Under the pieces are notes generated by a model, which worked only from the letters and a program-made list of their open reading frames with translations, did not search any database and was not told the origin of the DNA. Positions 1 to 9,675 of a DNA stretch of 64,000 nt are shown piece by piece. The stretch spans positions 103,867 to 167,866 of the forward strand of contig NZ_JAKIKR010000003.1 in NCBI RefSeq assembly GCF_023284025.1, given 5' to 3'. The stretch comes from Shewanella abyssi (GTDB taxonomy: Bacteria > Pseudomonadota > Gammaproteobacteria > Enterobacterales > Shewanellaceae). The translations under genes and the position numbers were made by a program. Numbering within the stretch: position 1 is the stretch's first letter; each line of letters starts with the position of its first letter.

Positions 1-209
1 ATGTGGCTGATCATGTCAGCGTGAGCTTTGGTGTCTGCCAAGTTTTCCCTATACCAACAGCCTCCGACAATGCTGACAGCTGCATCACAGGAAAACAGAT
101 CACTGAAATGGCTGATAAGGCGCTTTACCAAGCAAAAGAAAATGGAAGAAATCAATATTATAAAGTCACGATTACAGCCAATGAACTCCCTCTCACAAAT
201 GAAGACTGA
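1..209 (+). CDS. GGDEF-domain protein, C-terminal end only (partial)
   Basis: The last ~68 residues of a protein that begins left of the window. The segment SFGVCQ followed by ADKALYQAKENGRNQ is the conserved tail of a GGDEF diguanylate cyclase domain, where the final helix and the GRNQ turn close the fold. The GGDEF catalytic motif itself lies outside the window, so activity (making cyclic di-GMP from GTP) cannot be judged. A 15-residue polar tail follows the domain. The GTG at position 3 should not be taken as the start, because the reading frame is open to the edge. Confidence 0.85.
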   Translation, partial: VADHVSVSFGVCQVFPIPTASDNADSCITGKQITEMADKALYQAKENGRNQYYKVTITANELPLTNED

Positions 210-301
210 ATAATGTTAGCGGCATAAATATGAGTATGCCCAGCCTCTGTTATGCTTTAATTTAGTAAAAAGATAATCCCTCTGGCAATTCAAAAGAAAG
301 A

Positions 302-1330
302 CTAATAATGATAACTAATACTAGCAGCACCATAGTTAGTGTCTGAGATTTGCCCCTCATGTTGCTGACTGCCACGAAGTGTTGAAAATAGAATGCCCCA
401 ACTGCCCCAACGCATCGCAAACCCCATGCTCAGCTGGCCTTGTTCATGAATAAGCTCGACTGAGTGACTATCTTTAAAGGTGTTGCCATCAATAGAGATG
501 TCATTGAATACGTAGCTACCGTAAGCTGACATATAGAACATCCAATTAAACCCTCTATCAGACATATAGCCGTAGGGATTGGCGCTATGGGATGCCGTAG
601 GGTTGATGCTGGCGTAGGTTTCATCAAGTCCGCTACCGACTCTAAAGGTTAATCCAAAGCCTGCGTCGCTGCGCAAGTTACCAATACCCGCCTGACTATA
701 GAAACTCAGATCAGCTGCAATTTGGTCCGATAACGTTAGCTGAGCGAAACGACGTAAATATTCGGACTCAATGCGAAATACAGCTTCGTTTTCTAGTTGA
801 TGCTCCCAGCCTTGTGGATTTTTTGCATCAATAACACCATGAATGAGACTTTGTGTTTGCTCAGCTAAAGAAGCCGGGCCAACGACACCGACATCAAGCA
901 TTAAGCTGGTGGCAATGTTATTATCGAACTGGCGTAATTTAACCTGCCAAAGTAACACGCCAGCGTACGGCCTATCATCAAGGATTAATTGGTCCGTTTC
1001 TAGATCAGATGGGGTAAACATTCCCTGAACGATGGCATAACTGAGAGTGTAGTTGCCTTTACCCCCCTGATTAATATAGGTCCAATCGCTACTCCATCGC
1101 ACCCAATCTGGCATATCAATATCTTCAAAACTGGCGATTGGCGCCTTTCCCCACGCATAACCCACACCGTTACTGTAGCCGTCGTCGGTTGGTTCACGCA
1201 CACCGAAAGCATCATTTTCAAAAATGAACTGCCCCCAACTATTTTGCCGCAGAGGAGCTTCTTCAGCGATAGTGACATAAGTAACAAAGGAGAGTATGAG
1301 AACAAATAATGGACGAATAATTTTTAGCAC
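302..1330 (-). CDS. LpxR-like lipid A deacylase (outer membrane)
   Basis: 342 aa with a signal peptide (hydrophobic residues 5-22, cleavage near AEEA), predicted to form an outer-membrane beta-barrel. It matches the LpxR/DUF2219 family, which removes the 3'-acyloxyacyl chain of lipid A. Visible family marks are FENDAF near the mature N-terminus (Asn-Asp pair), TDDGYSNG, DDRPYAG, and QSLIHGV with the conserved His; in Salmonella LpxR the Asn, Asp, Thr and His are catalytic. The protein ends in an aromatic residue (YHY), as barrel proteins do. It is a single gene. Substrate specificity is inferred from the family only. Confidence 0.85.
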   Translation of the reverse strand: MLKIIRPLFVLILSFVTYVTIAEEAPLRQNSWGQFIFENDAFGVREPTDDGYSNGVGYAWGKAPIASFEDIDMPDWVRWSSDWTYINQGGKGNYTLSYAIVQGMFTPSDLETDQLILDDRPYAGVLLWQVKLRQFDNNIATSLMLDVGVVGPASLAEQTQSLIHGVIDAKNPQGWEHQLENEAVFRIESEYLRRFAQLTLSDQIAADLSFYSQAGIGNLRSDAGFGLTFRVGSGLDETYASINPTASHSANPYGYMSDRGFNWMFYMSAYGSYVFNDISIDGNTFKDSHSVELIHEQGQLSMGFAMRWGSWGILFSTLRGSQQHEGQISDTNYGAASISYHY

Positions 1331-1477
1331 GTTATTGATAAGTTTGATAAAGACATAAAAGCTATTATAGGTGACGATTTATGAAGAGAGAAACGAATAA
1401 ACAGCATACCATGTTGTTGCTCTCAAAAAACGATTGAAAGTTGATATCATCGCAACAACATCATCAAGTTACCCCGC

Positions 1478-1978
1478 TTAAATACGAGTCAACTTGTCCT
1501 CTTTCTTAAATCGAATACCTTCATGAGCGAGTTCAACATCAATCTCACAATCAAGTTGTGACTGATCCAGTTTTTCACAGCGATTGAGTGTCAATCTGTA
1601 CTGTTCATTTCTCAATGCTGAAAGTACTTCGTCGCAAGCGAATGATTTTTGGTTTATCTCTTTAAAACACAAGCCTTGCTTACTGACTTTCTCTCCGTCT
1701 TTACCAATGAGGTAGTCCCAGTCATCTCCCCATGATTTGATCCTCATGGTGTACTGTTCGTTTTCGGTAAAAATGGTCAATTCAGGCGCAATTTTAACAC
1801 CAAAATCCATCTCATTGATGGCATAGATACCAATATCACAGGCAACTGACTCTTGTTGTGTATATTCACTATAACGGGTTGACTCAGCTGCGAGAGCTAT
1901 TTCAAAAGTCAGGTCCTTTTGACATGCAGTTAAGCTGAGTAGCCCTAAGGCCACGGCAATATATTTAACCGTAATCAT
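1478..1978 (-). CDS. Hypothetical lipoprotein
   Basis: 166 aa. The N-terminus has a short signal peptide ending in the lipobox LTAC at about residues 16-19, so it should be acylated and placed in the envelope. The mature part is polar and has five further cysteines (CDIG, GLCF, ACDE, RCEK, DCEI), which suggests disulphide bonds in the periplasm. I do not recognise the family. It stands alone between the LpxR-like gene and a 640-bp non-coding stretch, and nothing in the neighbourhood indicates its function. Confidence 0.7.
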   Translation of the reverse strand: MITVKYIAVALGLLSLTACQKDLTFEIALAAESTRYSEYTQQESVACDIGIYAINEMDFGVKIAPELTIFTENEQYTMRIKSWGDDWDYLIGKDGEKVSKQGLCFKEINQKSFACDEVLSALRNEQYRLTLNRCEKLDQSQLDCEIDVELAHEGIRFKKEDKLTRI

Positions 1979-2620
1979 TGAGTAATTATTCGCAAGTGTA
2001 ATTATTTGTATCAGATGTTAACAAATAAAAAGCGCTATGTTTAGTGCTAAACATAACGGGCACAAAAACAGAATAAGATATAACATAACGGAATATAAGC
2101 GAATTCAGCATAATTATGCAATTGAGGCTTTATGTAGCACCATATATGCCATTATCGCACAAATAATCAGCATTTTATTTTGATTTTTTAATGCTATTAA
2201 ATTTATCTGACTCCATTGATGACCGCAGAAACAAAAAAGATATACCCATTCTACTCGAATAGGCTCGTTTCAGAGGCTTTGTGCGAGTTCAATTCTAGGC
2301 GCGTTAACGTAGAAATGGTTATTCCCTTTTAAGTGAGTGCAACAACGAAGTGGGCTTGCACAACGCCTTCGCTGATGGGTATGCTTTTTATATTAAGAAT
2401 GGGCTTTACTCTGTGTTATTGATTTTACCAAGAGAGCAACCATTAGTTGCAATCAATGCAAGCACTAGCGATGGTGTGAACGTCAGTTATGCAGTAGCAA
2501 TAACTGACCTTGATTCAAGCCCATTAAACTCCCACTGAATCCTGCATCTTCAGGTAGGATGGGTATATACACCGATGTGCCTATTTTTGTTCCATCATTG
2601 AAATGTCACTAACCTTTAAC
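1979..2620. other. Non-coding stretch holding a dispersed repeat
   Basis: No convincing gene. The first ~260 bp are AT-rich with no clear motif. From 2241 a repeat with terminal ATACCCAT/ATGGGTAT inverted ends begins. A 62-codon frame at 2350-2538 starts inside the repeat, has no good ribosome site, and I treat it as spurious. A further copy of the repeat end, in inverted orientation, lies at 2550-2568. Confidence 0.6.
2241..2382 (+). repeat. Dispersed repeat copy 1 (MITE-like, ~142 bp)
   Basis: Begins TATACCCATTCTACTCGAA and ends GATGGGTAT, so its two ends are inverted copies of ATACCCAT. It shares a long, nearly identical core with 9676-9817, including GAAATGGTTATTCCCTTTTA and AACGAAGTGGGCTTGCACAA. 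A further inverted end (CAGGTAGGATGGGTATATA) at 2550-2568 suggests either a longer composite element of ~330 bp or a second, truncated insertion. It encodes nothing recognisable. The element type is inferred from structure. Confidence 0.75.
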
Positions 2621-4915
2621 TCACTTTGGACTGATCTCTATTCGGTGTAGTAGTTTGCTTGGCAATAGAGGTGTATGTTGCTGCGTGGCGTACTCGGTAA
2701 AGCCAACACGGTAAAAGTTTGATAATGGGTGGCCTGATTGACCACCAGGAATCGCTAATACTCCATTGGCTTCATCACCGGGCTGAACGATAAATCGCTG
2801 AGAGGCTCCAAATGAAGCTCCTTGGACAGCGGGCATATAGCTATCGCCAAAACCAGTAACCGTAGGCATATCGAGTAATCTACTTAATATCGGGATTTGC
2901 TTGGAAAATGGATGTTGGATCTTGAGCTGATTAACACGCCCCCACGCTAAGTCATCCATATTGCCGTTTTTACTATGTTTAGCCAACAGTTGCAGCTTGC
3001 TCTGTTGATACATATTGATCATATATGCTGACCAGTTTGAGAATTCTGTCGATAACCAAGATGTTGGTTGAGCATCGATTAATTGCCACATTGCAGGCTC
3101 TAGATAGCGTTTCACTGGCGATAAACTCTGAGACAACAGCGCCAACTGAGTTTCAAGCGGAGCGAAGGTGTTATCAATAAGCTGCTGCCTATATTGTCTT
3201 ACTAAAGTGTATCCAACAGAGTCACTACAAGCGCAGGCTTGCCAACTATTTAAATAGGCAATATCTTTAGCAAAACGCTTTGGCTGAGTATTTAACAGCG
3301 TGATTAACTGTTGCTGCCAAGGTAGCAAGAATCGTGCTTCATTATCTAATTGTAATTGATAAAAATCATCGACCGTAAAGTCATTACCGGCAAAGAGTCG
3401 GTCTCGAATTTGAGTACTACGGGCACCCAAAGCATAACCGCCATCACCTAACGCTTTATGTTGCTTGGTTGAAACCACACGCGAGTTGCCTGACCATAAT
3501 CGATTGGTGTCAGGGTTAATAACTTCAGGTAAATCATTTTGGTCAATAAGCCAGTTATCGGCTTGGTAGTCCGATTCTGCGATTGCTACGTCACTTGGAT
3601 TGGTTCGTGATGGGAAAGCTCCTGCAGGCTTCCAAGCTGCATTACCGGCGGTATCCACTAACATCATATTTTGCACCGGTATGCCGATATTGCTGGCAAT
3701 GGCAATGCCTTGTTGCACATTTTTAATGCTATCAAGCTCGACTAATGACATATCAACAGCGTAATCCTGATGTCCCACCCAGGAGAGTGCATAGCGCTTC
3801 GATAAAGTACCCTTTACAGGCCCAAATTTAGACATCAGAATTTTATAGTCAACTGATGAATTCGGCAACATTATCTCTTCATTCTCAACGGTCAGCGCAG
3901 TATTATCACTAATTTCAATCCAATCAGCGGTATCAATATAGGCATTAGTAAACCCCCATGCCACATGGCCATTACTGCCCACCACAATTGCCGGAGCACC
4001 TGGCAGTGACACTCCAGTAATACTGACATCGTCACCATTATGTTGATAATTAAGCTGAGCGCGGTACCAAATGATAGGCACAGCAAAAGACAGATGCATG
4101 TCATCAGATAACATGGCATTGCCATTCTTAGTTAGTTCACCCGTTACGGCCCAGTTGTTACTGCCGATATCCAGTGGTTCGGCTATCTCTTTTGGTACTG
4201 CCTGACTGATATATAATGGTGACAGCTGAGGGATAGATGGCGGCGTCAAGCTGATTAGACTGCCATCTAATGGCGCCTGATATTGACTAGGTTGCAGGAT
4301 GAAAGCGACCATCTCATCGCCAAATATCGACTGTATGTAAGTGAGGGTCAAGTCTCGCTTAATGGTGTTACCCTGCAGATCTAGATACATACTGTAGATA
4401 ACCAGTAAACTATCAGCGGGCACCCATGGACGTGGCTTTGCGCCAGTCACAAGATATTCAAAAGCATTAACCGATTGAGCCGCAATGGCATCATTCACCC
4501 CTCGCGCATAAGTTTGTAGGCTCTTTAGGTGCGCCTTGGGCAGGGTTGTTAAAATATTATTGGCGCGCTTTCTTAACTGATGAAAACGGCGACTCTTATC
4601 CAACTCAAGTGCTTTTTCACCAAAGATTTCAGCTAGCTCTCCCGCAGAGTTACGCCTTAACAGATCCATTTGAAAAAATCGGTCTTGCCCATGGGCATAA
4701 CCTAAGCCGTATGCCGCGTCTTGTCGATTACTGGCAGTCACCACCGCAGTGCCTAAACGGTCTCTTTCAATAGTGACATTATCGCTGACAGCATCACTGT
4801 CTATGGCAGCATCGAGCTTTGGCAAGCTCATAAACAGCAATAGGTAAACGCCTACGGCTGCGATGAATATGATAGAGAGCAAAGCAACGGTTGTTATTTT
4901 TATTATTTTTTTCAT
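2621..4915 (-). CDS. Penicillin acylase family protein (Ntn amidohydrolase)
   Basis: 764 aa. One N-terminal membrane segment or uncleaved signal (residues 4-30) is followed by the alpha region, with DRLGTAVVTA and the family signature YAHGQDRFFQMDLLRR. The self-processing site is in GSNNWAV near residue 250, where the Ser becomes the N-terminal nucleophile of the beta chain. VVGSNGHVAWGFTNAY, SGNSRVV and the C-terminal GGQSGHPLSNFY are also family landmarks. Relatives cleave penicillin G, cephalosporins or acyl-homoserine lactones (PvdQ, QuiP); the sequence does not settle which. The gene is monocistronic. Quorum quenching is possible but is only inference. Confidence 0.85.
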   Translation of the reverse strand: MKKIIKITTVALLSIIFIAAVGVYLLLFMSLPKLDAAIDSDAVSDNVTIERDRLGTAVVTASNRQDAAYGLGYAHGQDRFFQMDLLRRNSAGELAEIFGEKALELDKSRRFHQLRKRANNILTTLPKAHLKSLQTYARGVNDAIAAQSVNAFEYLVTGAKPRPWVPADSLLVIYSMYLDLQGNTIKRDLTLTYIQSIFGDEMVAFILQPSQYQAPLDGSLISLTPPSIPQLSPLYISQAVPKEIAEPLDIGSNNWAVTGELTKNGNAMLSDDMHLSFAVPIIWYRAQLNYQHNGDDVSITGVSLPGAPAIVVGSNGHVAWGFTNAYIDTADWIEISDNTALTVENEEIMLPNSSVDYKILMSKFGPVKGTLSKRYALSWVGHQDYAVDMSLVELDSIKNVQQGIAIASNIGIPVQNMMLVDTAGNAAWKPAGAFPSRTNPSDVAIAESDYQADNWLIDQNDLPEVINPDTNRLWSGNSRVVSTKQHKALGDGGYALGARSTQIRDRLFAGNDFTVDDFYQLQLDNEARFLLPWQQQLITLLNTQPKRFAKDIAYLNSWQACACSDSVGYTLVRQYRQQLIDNTFAPLETQLALLSQSLSPVKRYLEPAMWQLIDAQPTSWLSTEFSNWSAYMINMYQQSKLQLLAKHSKNGNMDDLAWGRVNQLKIQHPFSKQIPILSRLLDMPTVTGFGDSYMPAVQGASFGASQRFIVQPGDEANGVLAIPGGQSGHPLSNFYRVGFTEYATQQHTPLLPSKLLHRIEISPK

Positions 4916-5082
4916 TACGATCCTGTAGTAATAACGCTCCGATACACCATCATAAACTGGGTTGCAGAATTGTTAAACACTCATTTGAAATTAGTTTGAG
5001 CCCCTATAAAAACGAATAAATAGCTGCGTTTATCATTCTATGTGGCAAAATCACTTGCAAGGTTAATCAGCAAAGATGGCGA

Positions 5083-5334
5083 ATGGCAAAACCAAATAAG
5101 AAAGGACCAACACAAACCGTTGAAATATTCTGCGCTAAGTGTCGAGAGTTACTTTATAAATACCGAAAGGGTGGCAAAGGCGCACTAATAAAATGCTTTA
5201 AAGAACGTATTGTGGCCGACTATACAAACGTCCCCTGCACATGCCCTAAATGCGGCCAAGTTTTTGCCCGAGATACCTTAGTCCGTGGCGCCCCTGCCTA
5301 TAAATTCGTTGGCGGTAAGGTCACCATGAAATAG
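5083..5334 (+). CDS. Small zinc-ribbon-like protein, unknown function
   Basis: 83 aa, basic at both ends. Two Cys pairs, CAKC (residues ~18-21) and CTCPKC (~53-58), look like a four-Cys zinc ribbon of the kind found in small RNA- or protein-binding proteins. The chosen ATG follows an A-rich stretch; an ATG seven bases upstream is in another frame. It lies 128 bp before the RhlE-type helicase on the same strand, but with its own spacing, so co-transcription is uncertain. I do not recognise a named family; it looks like a conserved Shewanella protein. Confidence 0.7.
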   Translation: MAKPNKKGPTQTVEIFCAKCRELLYKYRKGGKGALIKCFKERIVADYTNVPCTCPKCGQVFARDTLVRGAPAYKFVGGKVTMK

Positions 5335-5462
5335 TGACCTTTTTGAGATAACAATATCACCCGAGAGTAGCGACATACTGTTATAATCTAAGCTGGCGAC
5401 CGTGATAACACACCGCCTTTAACCGCAATAGCAACATCACCAACTGATAACTGAGACTCACC

Positions 5463-6791
5463 ATGCCGTTTTCAAAGCTTGGATTAAGCAATCCAATCGT
5501 TACCGCTGTAACTGAACAAGGTTACACCACCCCAACCCCAATCCAAGCTAAGAGTATTCCGGTGATCTTAAGTGGCCGAAATCTAATGGCCGCAGCCCAA
5601 ACGGGTACTGGTAAAACAGCCAGCTTTGTACTGCCTATTTTGCAATTACTCAGTCAATCGGAAACTCAGCGTAAAAAACGTATTAGGGCGTTAATTCTAA
5701 CCCCTACCCGTGAGCTAGCAGTGCAGGTTGAATCCAATATAACTCAGTACGGAAAACACTTAAACCTGACTTCGATGGCGATGTATGGCGGCGTAGACGC
5801 CGAGCCACAGCGTCAAGGCTTGCTAGAGGGCGTAGACATACTCGTTGCGACTCCCGGTCGATTACTGGATATGTATACCCAGCGAGCAATTCATTTTGAT
5901 GAGCTAGAAATTTTGGTTCTCGATGAAGCCGATAGAATGCTCGATATGGGCTTTATCGAAGATATCGATAAGATCATGGACAAGTTGCCTACAGACAGAC
6001 AAAGCCTACTGTTTTCGGCGACCTTGTCACATCAAGTTAAAGCACTGGCCAAAACCACGGTCGATAGACCCGTTGAAATTTCGGTTATCGCCAATACAGA
6101 TTCCAAACCAAAAATTGAGCAATGGCTAACCACAGTAGATAAAGATAAGAAGTCCGCCCTGTTAAGCCACTTAATTAAAGAAAACGGTTGGCAGCAAGCA
6201 CTGATCTTTATCGAAACCAAGCAAGGCGCTGCGAAGCTCGTTAGCCAACTCGAAAAACGCGACATTGCCGCCGAATGTATCCACGGTGGCAGAAGCCAAG
6301 AGGTTCGAGAGAAGATATTGGCTGACTTTAAAAGCGGCAAAATTGGCTTATTGGTCGCCACTGGCGTAGCAGCCCGTGGCCTAGATATCGATGAATTACC
6401 CTTGGTGATTAACTATGACTTGCCCTACCCAGCCGATGATTATATTCATCGTATTGGACGTACAGGCCGAGCGGGTGCCAATGGCGAAGCGGTATCTCTG
6501 GTTTCAAAAGATGACTTCAAAAACTTATGCATGATTGAAAGTCGACTTGGTCAGCTCATCGAGCGCAGAGAGATTGACGGCTTTGCGCCTCGCAAAGAGG
6601 TGCCAGTGTCAGTATTGAACTTCAAGCCTAAGTTCAAAACAATGACGGAAAACAACAAAGATAGCATCAAGCGCGAACCTAAACGCAGCGCAAGTAAAGC
6701 GCCAGCAAAAAAACGCACTGACCAACATGATTCAAAGAGCAAAACCAGTAATAACGCTAATAAGTTACCGCTGAACCCTTGGAATACTTAA
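5463..6791 (+). CDS. rhlE: DEAD-box ATP-dependent RNA helicase, RhlE type
   Basis: 442 aa. All helicase motifs are present in order: the Q motif (PTPIQAKSIP), I (AAQTGTGKT), Ia (PTRELA), GG, Ib (TPGRL), II (DEAD in VLDEADRMLDMGF), III (SAT), IV (ALIFIETK), V (ATGVAARGLDI) and VI (HRIGRTGRAG). DEADRMLDMGF and the compact N-terminus fit the RhlE subgroup, which remodels RNA in ribosome assembly and turnover. After residue ~375 the tail is basic and of low complexity (KREPKRSASKAPAKKR), a usual RNA-binding extension. The paralogue assignment (RhlE versus another Shewanella DEAD-box protein) is likely but not certain. Confidence 0.88.
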   Translation: MPFSKLGLSNPIVTAVTEQGYTTPTPIQAKSIPVILSGRNLMAAAQTGTGKTASFVLPILQLLSQSETQRKKRIRALILTPTRELAVQVESNITQYGKHLNLTSMAMYGGVDAEPQRQGLLEGVDILVATPGRLLDMYTQRAIHFDELEILVLDEADRMLDMGFIEDIDKIMDKLPTDRQSLLFSATLSHQVKALAKTTVDRPVEISVIANTDSKPKIEQWLTTVDKDKKSALLSHLIKENGWQQALIFIETKQGAAKLVSQLEKRDIAAECIHGGRSQEVREKILADFKSGKIGLLVATGVAARGLDIDELPLVINYDLPYPADDYIHRIGRTGRAGANGEAVSLVSKDDFKNLCMIESRLGQLIERREIDGFAPRKEVPVSVLNFKPKFKTMTENNKDSIKREPKRSASKAPAKKRTDQHDSKSKTSNNANKLPLNPWNT

Positions 6792-7097
6792 GATTTCCTT
6801 TTGGATAGTTAACTTCCAACAGCTTAACTATCCTGCTCTACTTTACATAAAACACCGGTGACGATTTTTACGACTCTTGAGGAATATCACCGAACATGAC
6901 TGACTACACTCGGGATGAGTTGCGCTCAAATTAGATAGTTTGAATTAAACTTGGCATTAATACGGTGGCTTTTAATGATTTAAGCTAAGAGACATATAAA
7001 TCAAATTGCATTACATTAGATTAAAGCTGTTTAATTAAAACGATATACTCAATAACTTACTATCTAGACACAGCGATAAAATCAATAAAAGGCATTT
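6792..7097. other. Intergenic region with a hairpin after rhlE
   Basis: 306 bp. A 10-bp perfect stem, GGATAGTTAA (6801-6810) with TTAACTATCC (6822-6831), probably ends the helicase transcript although the following T-run is poor. The rest is AT-rich promoter-like DNA before the TPR gene. No small gene seen. Confidence 0.5.
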
Positions 7098-8288
7098 ATG
7101 ATTGTAAATCAAGCACCACTAAAAAAGCGTAAGCTAGGAATTCCACTCTTGGTGGCTACTTTAGTGATAGCTGCAGTTTTAAGCTTCGTTTTTTATCCCA
7201 GCAATAAGCAAGTGGCTTTAGATAAAGGCGCCATAATTGTACTGCCTGTAAAAATCGAATTAGATACAGCAACCCCTCTTTGGCAGCAATACGCCCATCA
7301 AGAAAGTATTATTGCTCAACTGTATAATTCCAATTCATTTCCTGTTCTGCAAGTTGAAGATGTCATTAGCTTTTTACTGCAAAACTCCAGTTATATTGAA
7401 GATACGCGCCCACTACGGGTTAGCAAGTTACTCACCTTTTCTGGGGCATCTTTAGTGGTGGGATCCGTTATTACTAAAAATGATAACCGCTACCAACTAG
7501 CATACAATTTTTACGGCCCGAGCCAGCAACAAAGTGGCAGCATGCAAGCCGAGGATATTGAATCCTTATATATTGATTTAGCTAAGCTTATTAATAACAG
7601 AACCCAATCTAAGGGCAACGTTAATAATATTAATAGTCGCAGCTATTTTGACAATCCATTGCTAATCTTGGCTTTAAAACAGCTGCAATACCGTGAAGCT
7701 ACCGCTGCCAGTGAAACACTGAAACGGTTATTAATATCTGACGCTGACAATTTTCTCGCCCAAAGACAATGGGCTGAAATGCTACTCAAACAGCAACAAT
7801 TTGTAGATGCAGAAAAAGTACTATCTACTGCGCTAACTCAAGCTGAACTCGCAGGCAACCGCCGCGAGTCCGCTCGGTTAGGACTCACATTAGCAAAAAG
7901 CTATATTGAGCAGGGTGAATTAGTCCGCGCGCTACCCATTTTATCTCAAAGCCGTAGCAATGCAGCAAATTCACAAGACTGGCTCTACCTGGCTTATGTT
8001 GCTGCCTGGGCTGGCAATGTTAACGAGCGGCTGGGCCGCTATGCAGCCGCCAACCAGCAATACCAGCTGTCTGTCGATTATCATCAAATGGTCGGTTATC
8101 AACCAGGCCAAGTCCTTGGCTTAAATAACTTGGCAGAACTGGCGATACTAGAGCATAACTACTCGAAAGCTTATAAAAACATTCAGCGTTCAGTGGCGAT
8201 TGTGACTCAAAAAGACCTTGTAGATCTAAAGCCTGAAACCATGGCGTTACTGACTAAAGTTGAGAATAAACTACAAGGTACTCGCTAA
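7098..8288 (+). CDS. Membrane-anchored TPR protein resembling the CadC-type sensor half
   Basis: 396 aa. A short basic cytoplasmic tail (KKRK) precedes one membrane helix (residues 14-32). The outer part starts with a VLPVKIELDTATPLW segment resembling the TolB/adenylate-cyclase-like region found behind the membrane helix in CadC/ToxR-like regulators, then an alpha-helical TPR array (~190-390) with typical A..A/W.G motifs such as VAAWAGNVNERLGRYAAANQQY. The winged-helix DNA-binding domain that such regulators carry at the N-terminus is missing. The start is supported by AAAGG 8 bases upstream. Its stop lies 3 bp from the stop of the convergent M20 gene. Function unknown. Confidence 0.75.
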   Translation: MIVNQAPLKKRKLGIPLLVATLVIAAVLSFVFYPSNKQVALDKGAIIVLPVKIELDTATPLWQQYAHQESIIAQLYNSNSFPVLQVEDVISFLLQNSSYIEDTRPLRVSKLLTFSGASLVVGSVITKNDNRYQLAYNFYGPSQQQSGSMQAEDIESLYIDLAKLINNRTQSKGNVNNINSRSYFDNPLLILALKQLQYREATAASETLKRLLISDADNFLAQRQWAEMLLKQQQFVDAEKVLSTALTQAELAGNRRESARLGLTLAKSYIEQGELVRALPILSQSRSNAANSQDWLYLAYVAAWAGNVNERLGRYAAANQQYQLSVDYHQMVGYQPGQVLGLNNLAELAILEHNYSKAYKNIQRSVAIVTQKDLVDLKPETMALLTKVENKLQGTR

Positions 8289-8291
8289 CGC

Positions 8292-9629
8292 TTATTTTTG
8301 CTTAAACAGGTTCATCGCACTGCGGCTCATCGCGCGAACACCGGTGCTAATAGTCAGTGGATAATCGGGGGCGAATTGACTCGAGTGCAATGAGGGTAAT
8401 GTCTCTCCTTTATCCAAGCTGACTTGATACGTGTCAGGGTCAACAGCGCCAAGCCAAAAGATAGTGATAGGACGTTTTTCAGCGGTAAGACCATATAAAC
8501 CAAAATCTTCTCCTGCCATCACAGGCTCAGATTTGAGCACATTTTCAGCACCAATCTCCTGCTCAATGCTCGCCTGTACATTCGCCGCTAAAGTGGGATC
8601 GTTATACGTTGAAGGAATTCTTTCCTCTTCGTGGACGTAGACTTCAGGCATAAGCTCATCAGGCAAGCCCGCACTAATCGCAATCCCTTTTGTGAGTCGC
8701 TTAAGCGCTTCGATTTGTTGCAAACGCACATCGGGGTTGTAGGAGCGCAGTGTTAACTGTAGCTTCACTTCATCTGAAATAATATTGTGCTTTGAGCCAC
8801 CATGAATCGACCCAACCGTAATGACATTTGGCTCAAGCGGTGAGATCTCGCGACTCGATATAGTTTGCAGTGCCAGTACCATTCGAGAGGCCAGCACAAC
8901 GGGATCTTTGGTTGCATGGGGATACGCGCCGTGCCCGCCCTTACCTTTGACTTTAATATCCACCGAGTCGACATTTGCTAACGCATAACCTGGCGCAATT
9001 CCAACCTTTCCAGCAGGGATGCCTGCGCTAACATGTAAGTCAATAATATAATCGGGTGTAGGAAACTGGGTAAAAAGCCCCTGTTTCAGCATCGCTTTAG
9101 CACCGCCGCCCACCTCTTCTGCGGGTTGTGCAACCATCATTAAGGTGCCTTGCCAGTCCGCTTTATTGGCCACCAACTGCTGTGCAGTGCCAACCAAACT
9201 GGTCATATGAATATCATGCCCACAGCCGTGCATAATGCCGACCGTGTTATTACTGGCGTCAGTCGTTGTCACTGTCGAAGCGTAGGACTTTCCCGTCTCT
9301 TCTATGATGGGTAGCCCATCGGTATCGGCTCTTATCATGACAGTCGGCCCGGCACCATTTTTATAGATCCCCACAACGCCATAACCACCAAACTGCTCAG
9401 TCACTTTAAAACCCAATGCAGCGAGTTCTGTTGCCATACGCGCACTGGTGGATTTTTCTTGGTAAGACAGCTCTGGATTTTGATGCAGATGCAGATATAG
9501 CTGCTCCAGTTTTGGCATCGCTTTATCAACCGAGTCACTCAAAGTCGCAGCAACAGTATTGGCACTCAATGGCCCTGCGAGCAAAAGGCATAAGCTAACT
9601 GCGATTGGGCTTTTCGAAAATATTGTCAT
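8292..9629 (-). CDS. M20 family metallopeptidase / amidohydrolase, secreted
   Basis: 445 aa from the ATG at 9629, which has GGAAAG nine bases upstream; an ATG 15 bp further up lacks a ribosome site. A signal peptide (hydrophobic core AVSLCLLLAGPLSA) sends it to the periplasm. Metal and catalytic landmarks of the M20D amidohydrolases are present: LHQNPELS, RADTDGLPI, HGCGHDIHM, AQPAEEVGGGAKAM and the C-terminal AGEDFGLYG. The family hydrolyses N-acyl amino acids, hippurate-like amides or peptides; the substrate here is not determinable. It converges on the TPR gene with a 3-bp gap. Confidence 0.87.
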   Translation of the reverse strand: MTIFSKSPIAVSLCLLLAGPLSANTVAATLSDSVDKAMPKLEQLYLHLHQNPELSYQEKSTSARMATELAALGFKVTEQFGGYGVVGIYKNGAGPTVMIRADTDGLPIIEETGKSYASTVTTTDASNNTVGIMHGCGHDIHMTSLVGTAQQLVANKADWQGTLMMVAQPAEEVGGGAKAMLKQGLFTQFPTPDYIIDLHVSAGIPAGKVGIAPGYALANVDSVDIKVKGKGGHGAYPHATKDPVVLASRMVLALQTISSREISPLEPNVITVGSIHGGSKHNIISDEVKLQLTLRSYNPDVRLQQIEALKRLTKGIAISAGLPDELMPEVYVHEEERIPSTYNDPTLAANVQASIEQEIGAENVLKSEPVMAGEDFGLYGLTAEKRPITIFWLGAVDPDTYQVSLDKGETLPSLHSSQFAPDYPLTISTGVRAMSRSAMNLFKQK

Positions 9630-9675
9630 CACGATGCTTTCCATTTCAAGTGGTTATTGAAAGGTTAAGCTAACA

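Noticed and set aside
2350..2538. 62-codon plus-strand frame
   Set aside because: Starts inside a dispersed repeat and has no ribosome site or recognisable product.
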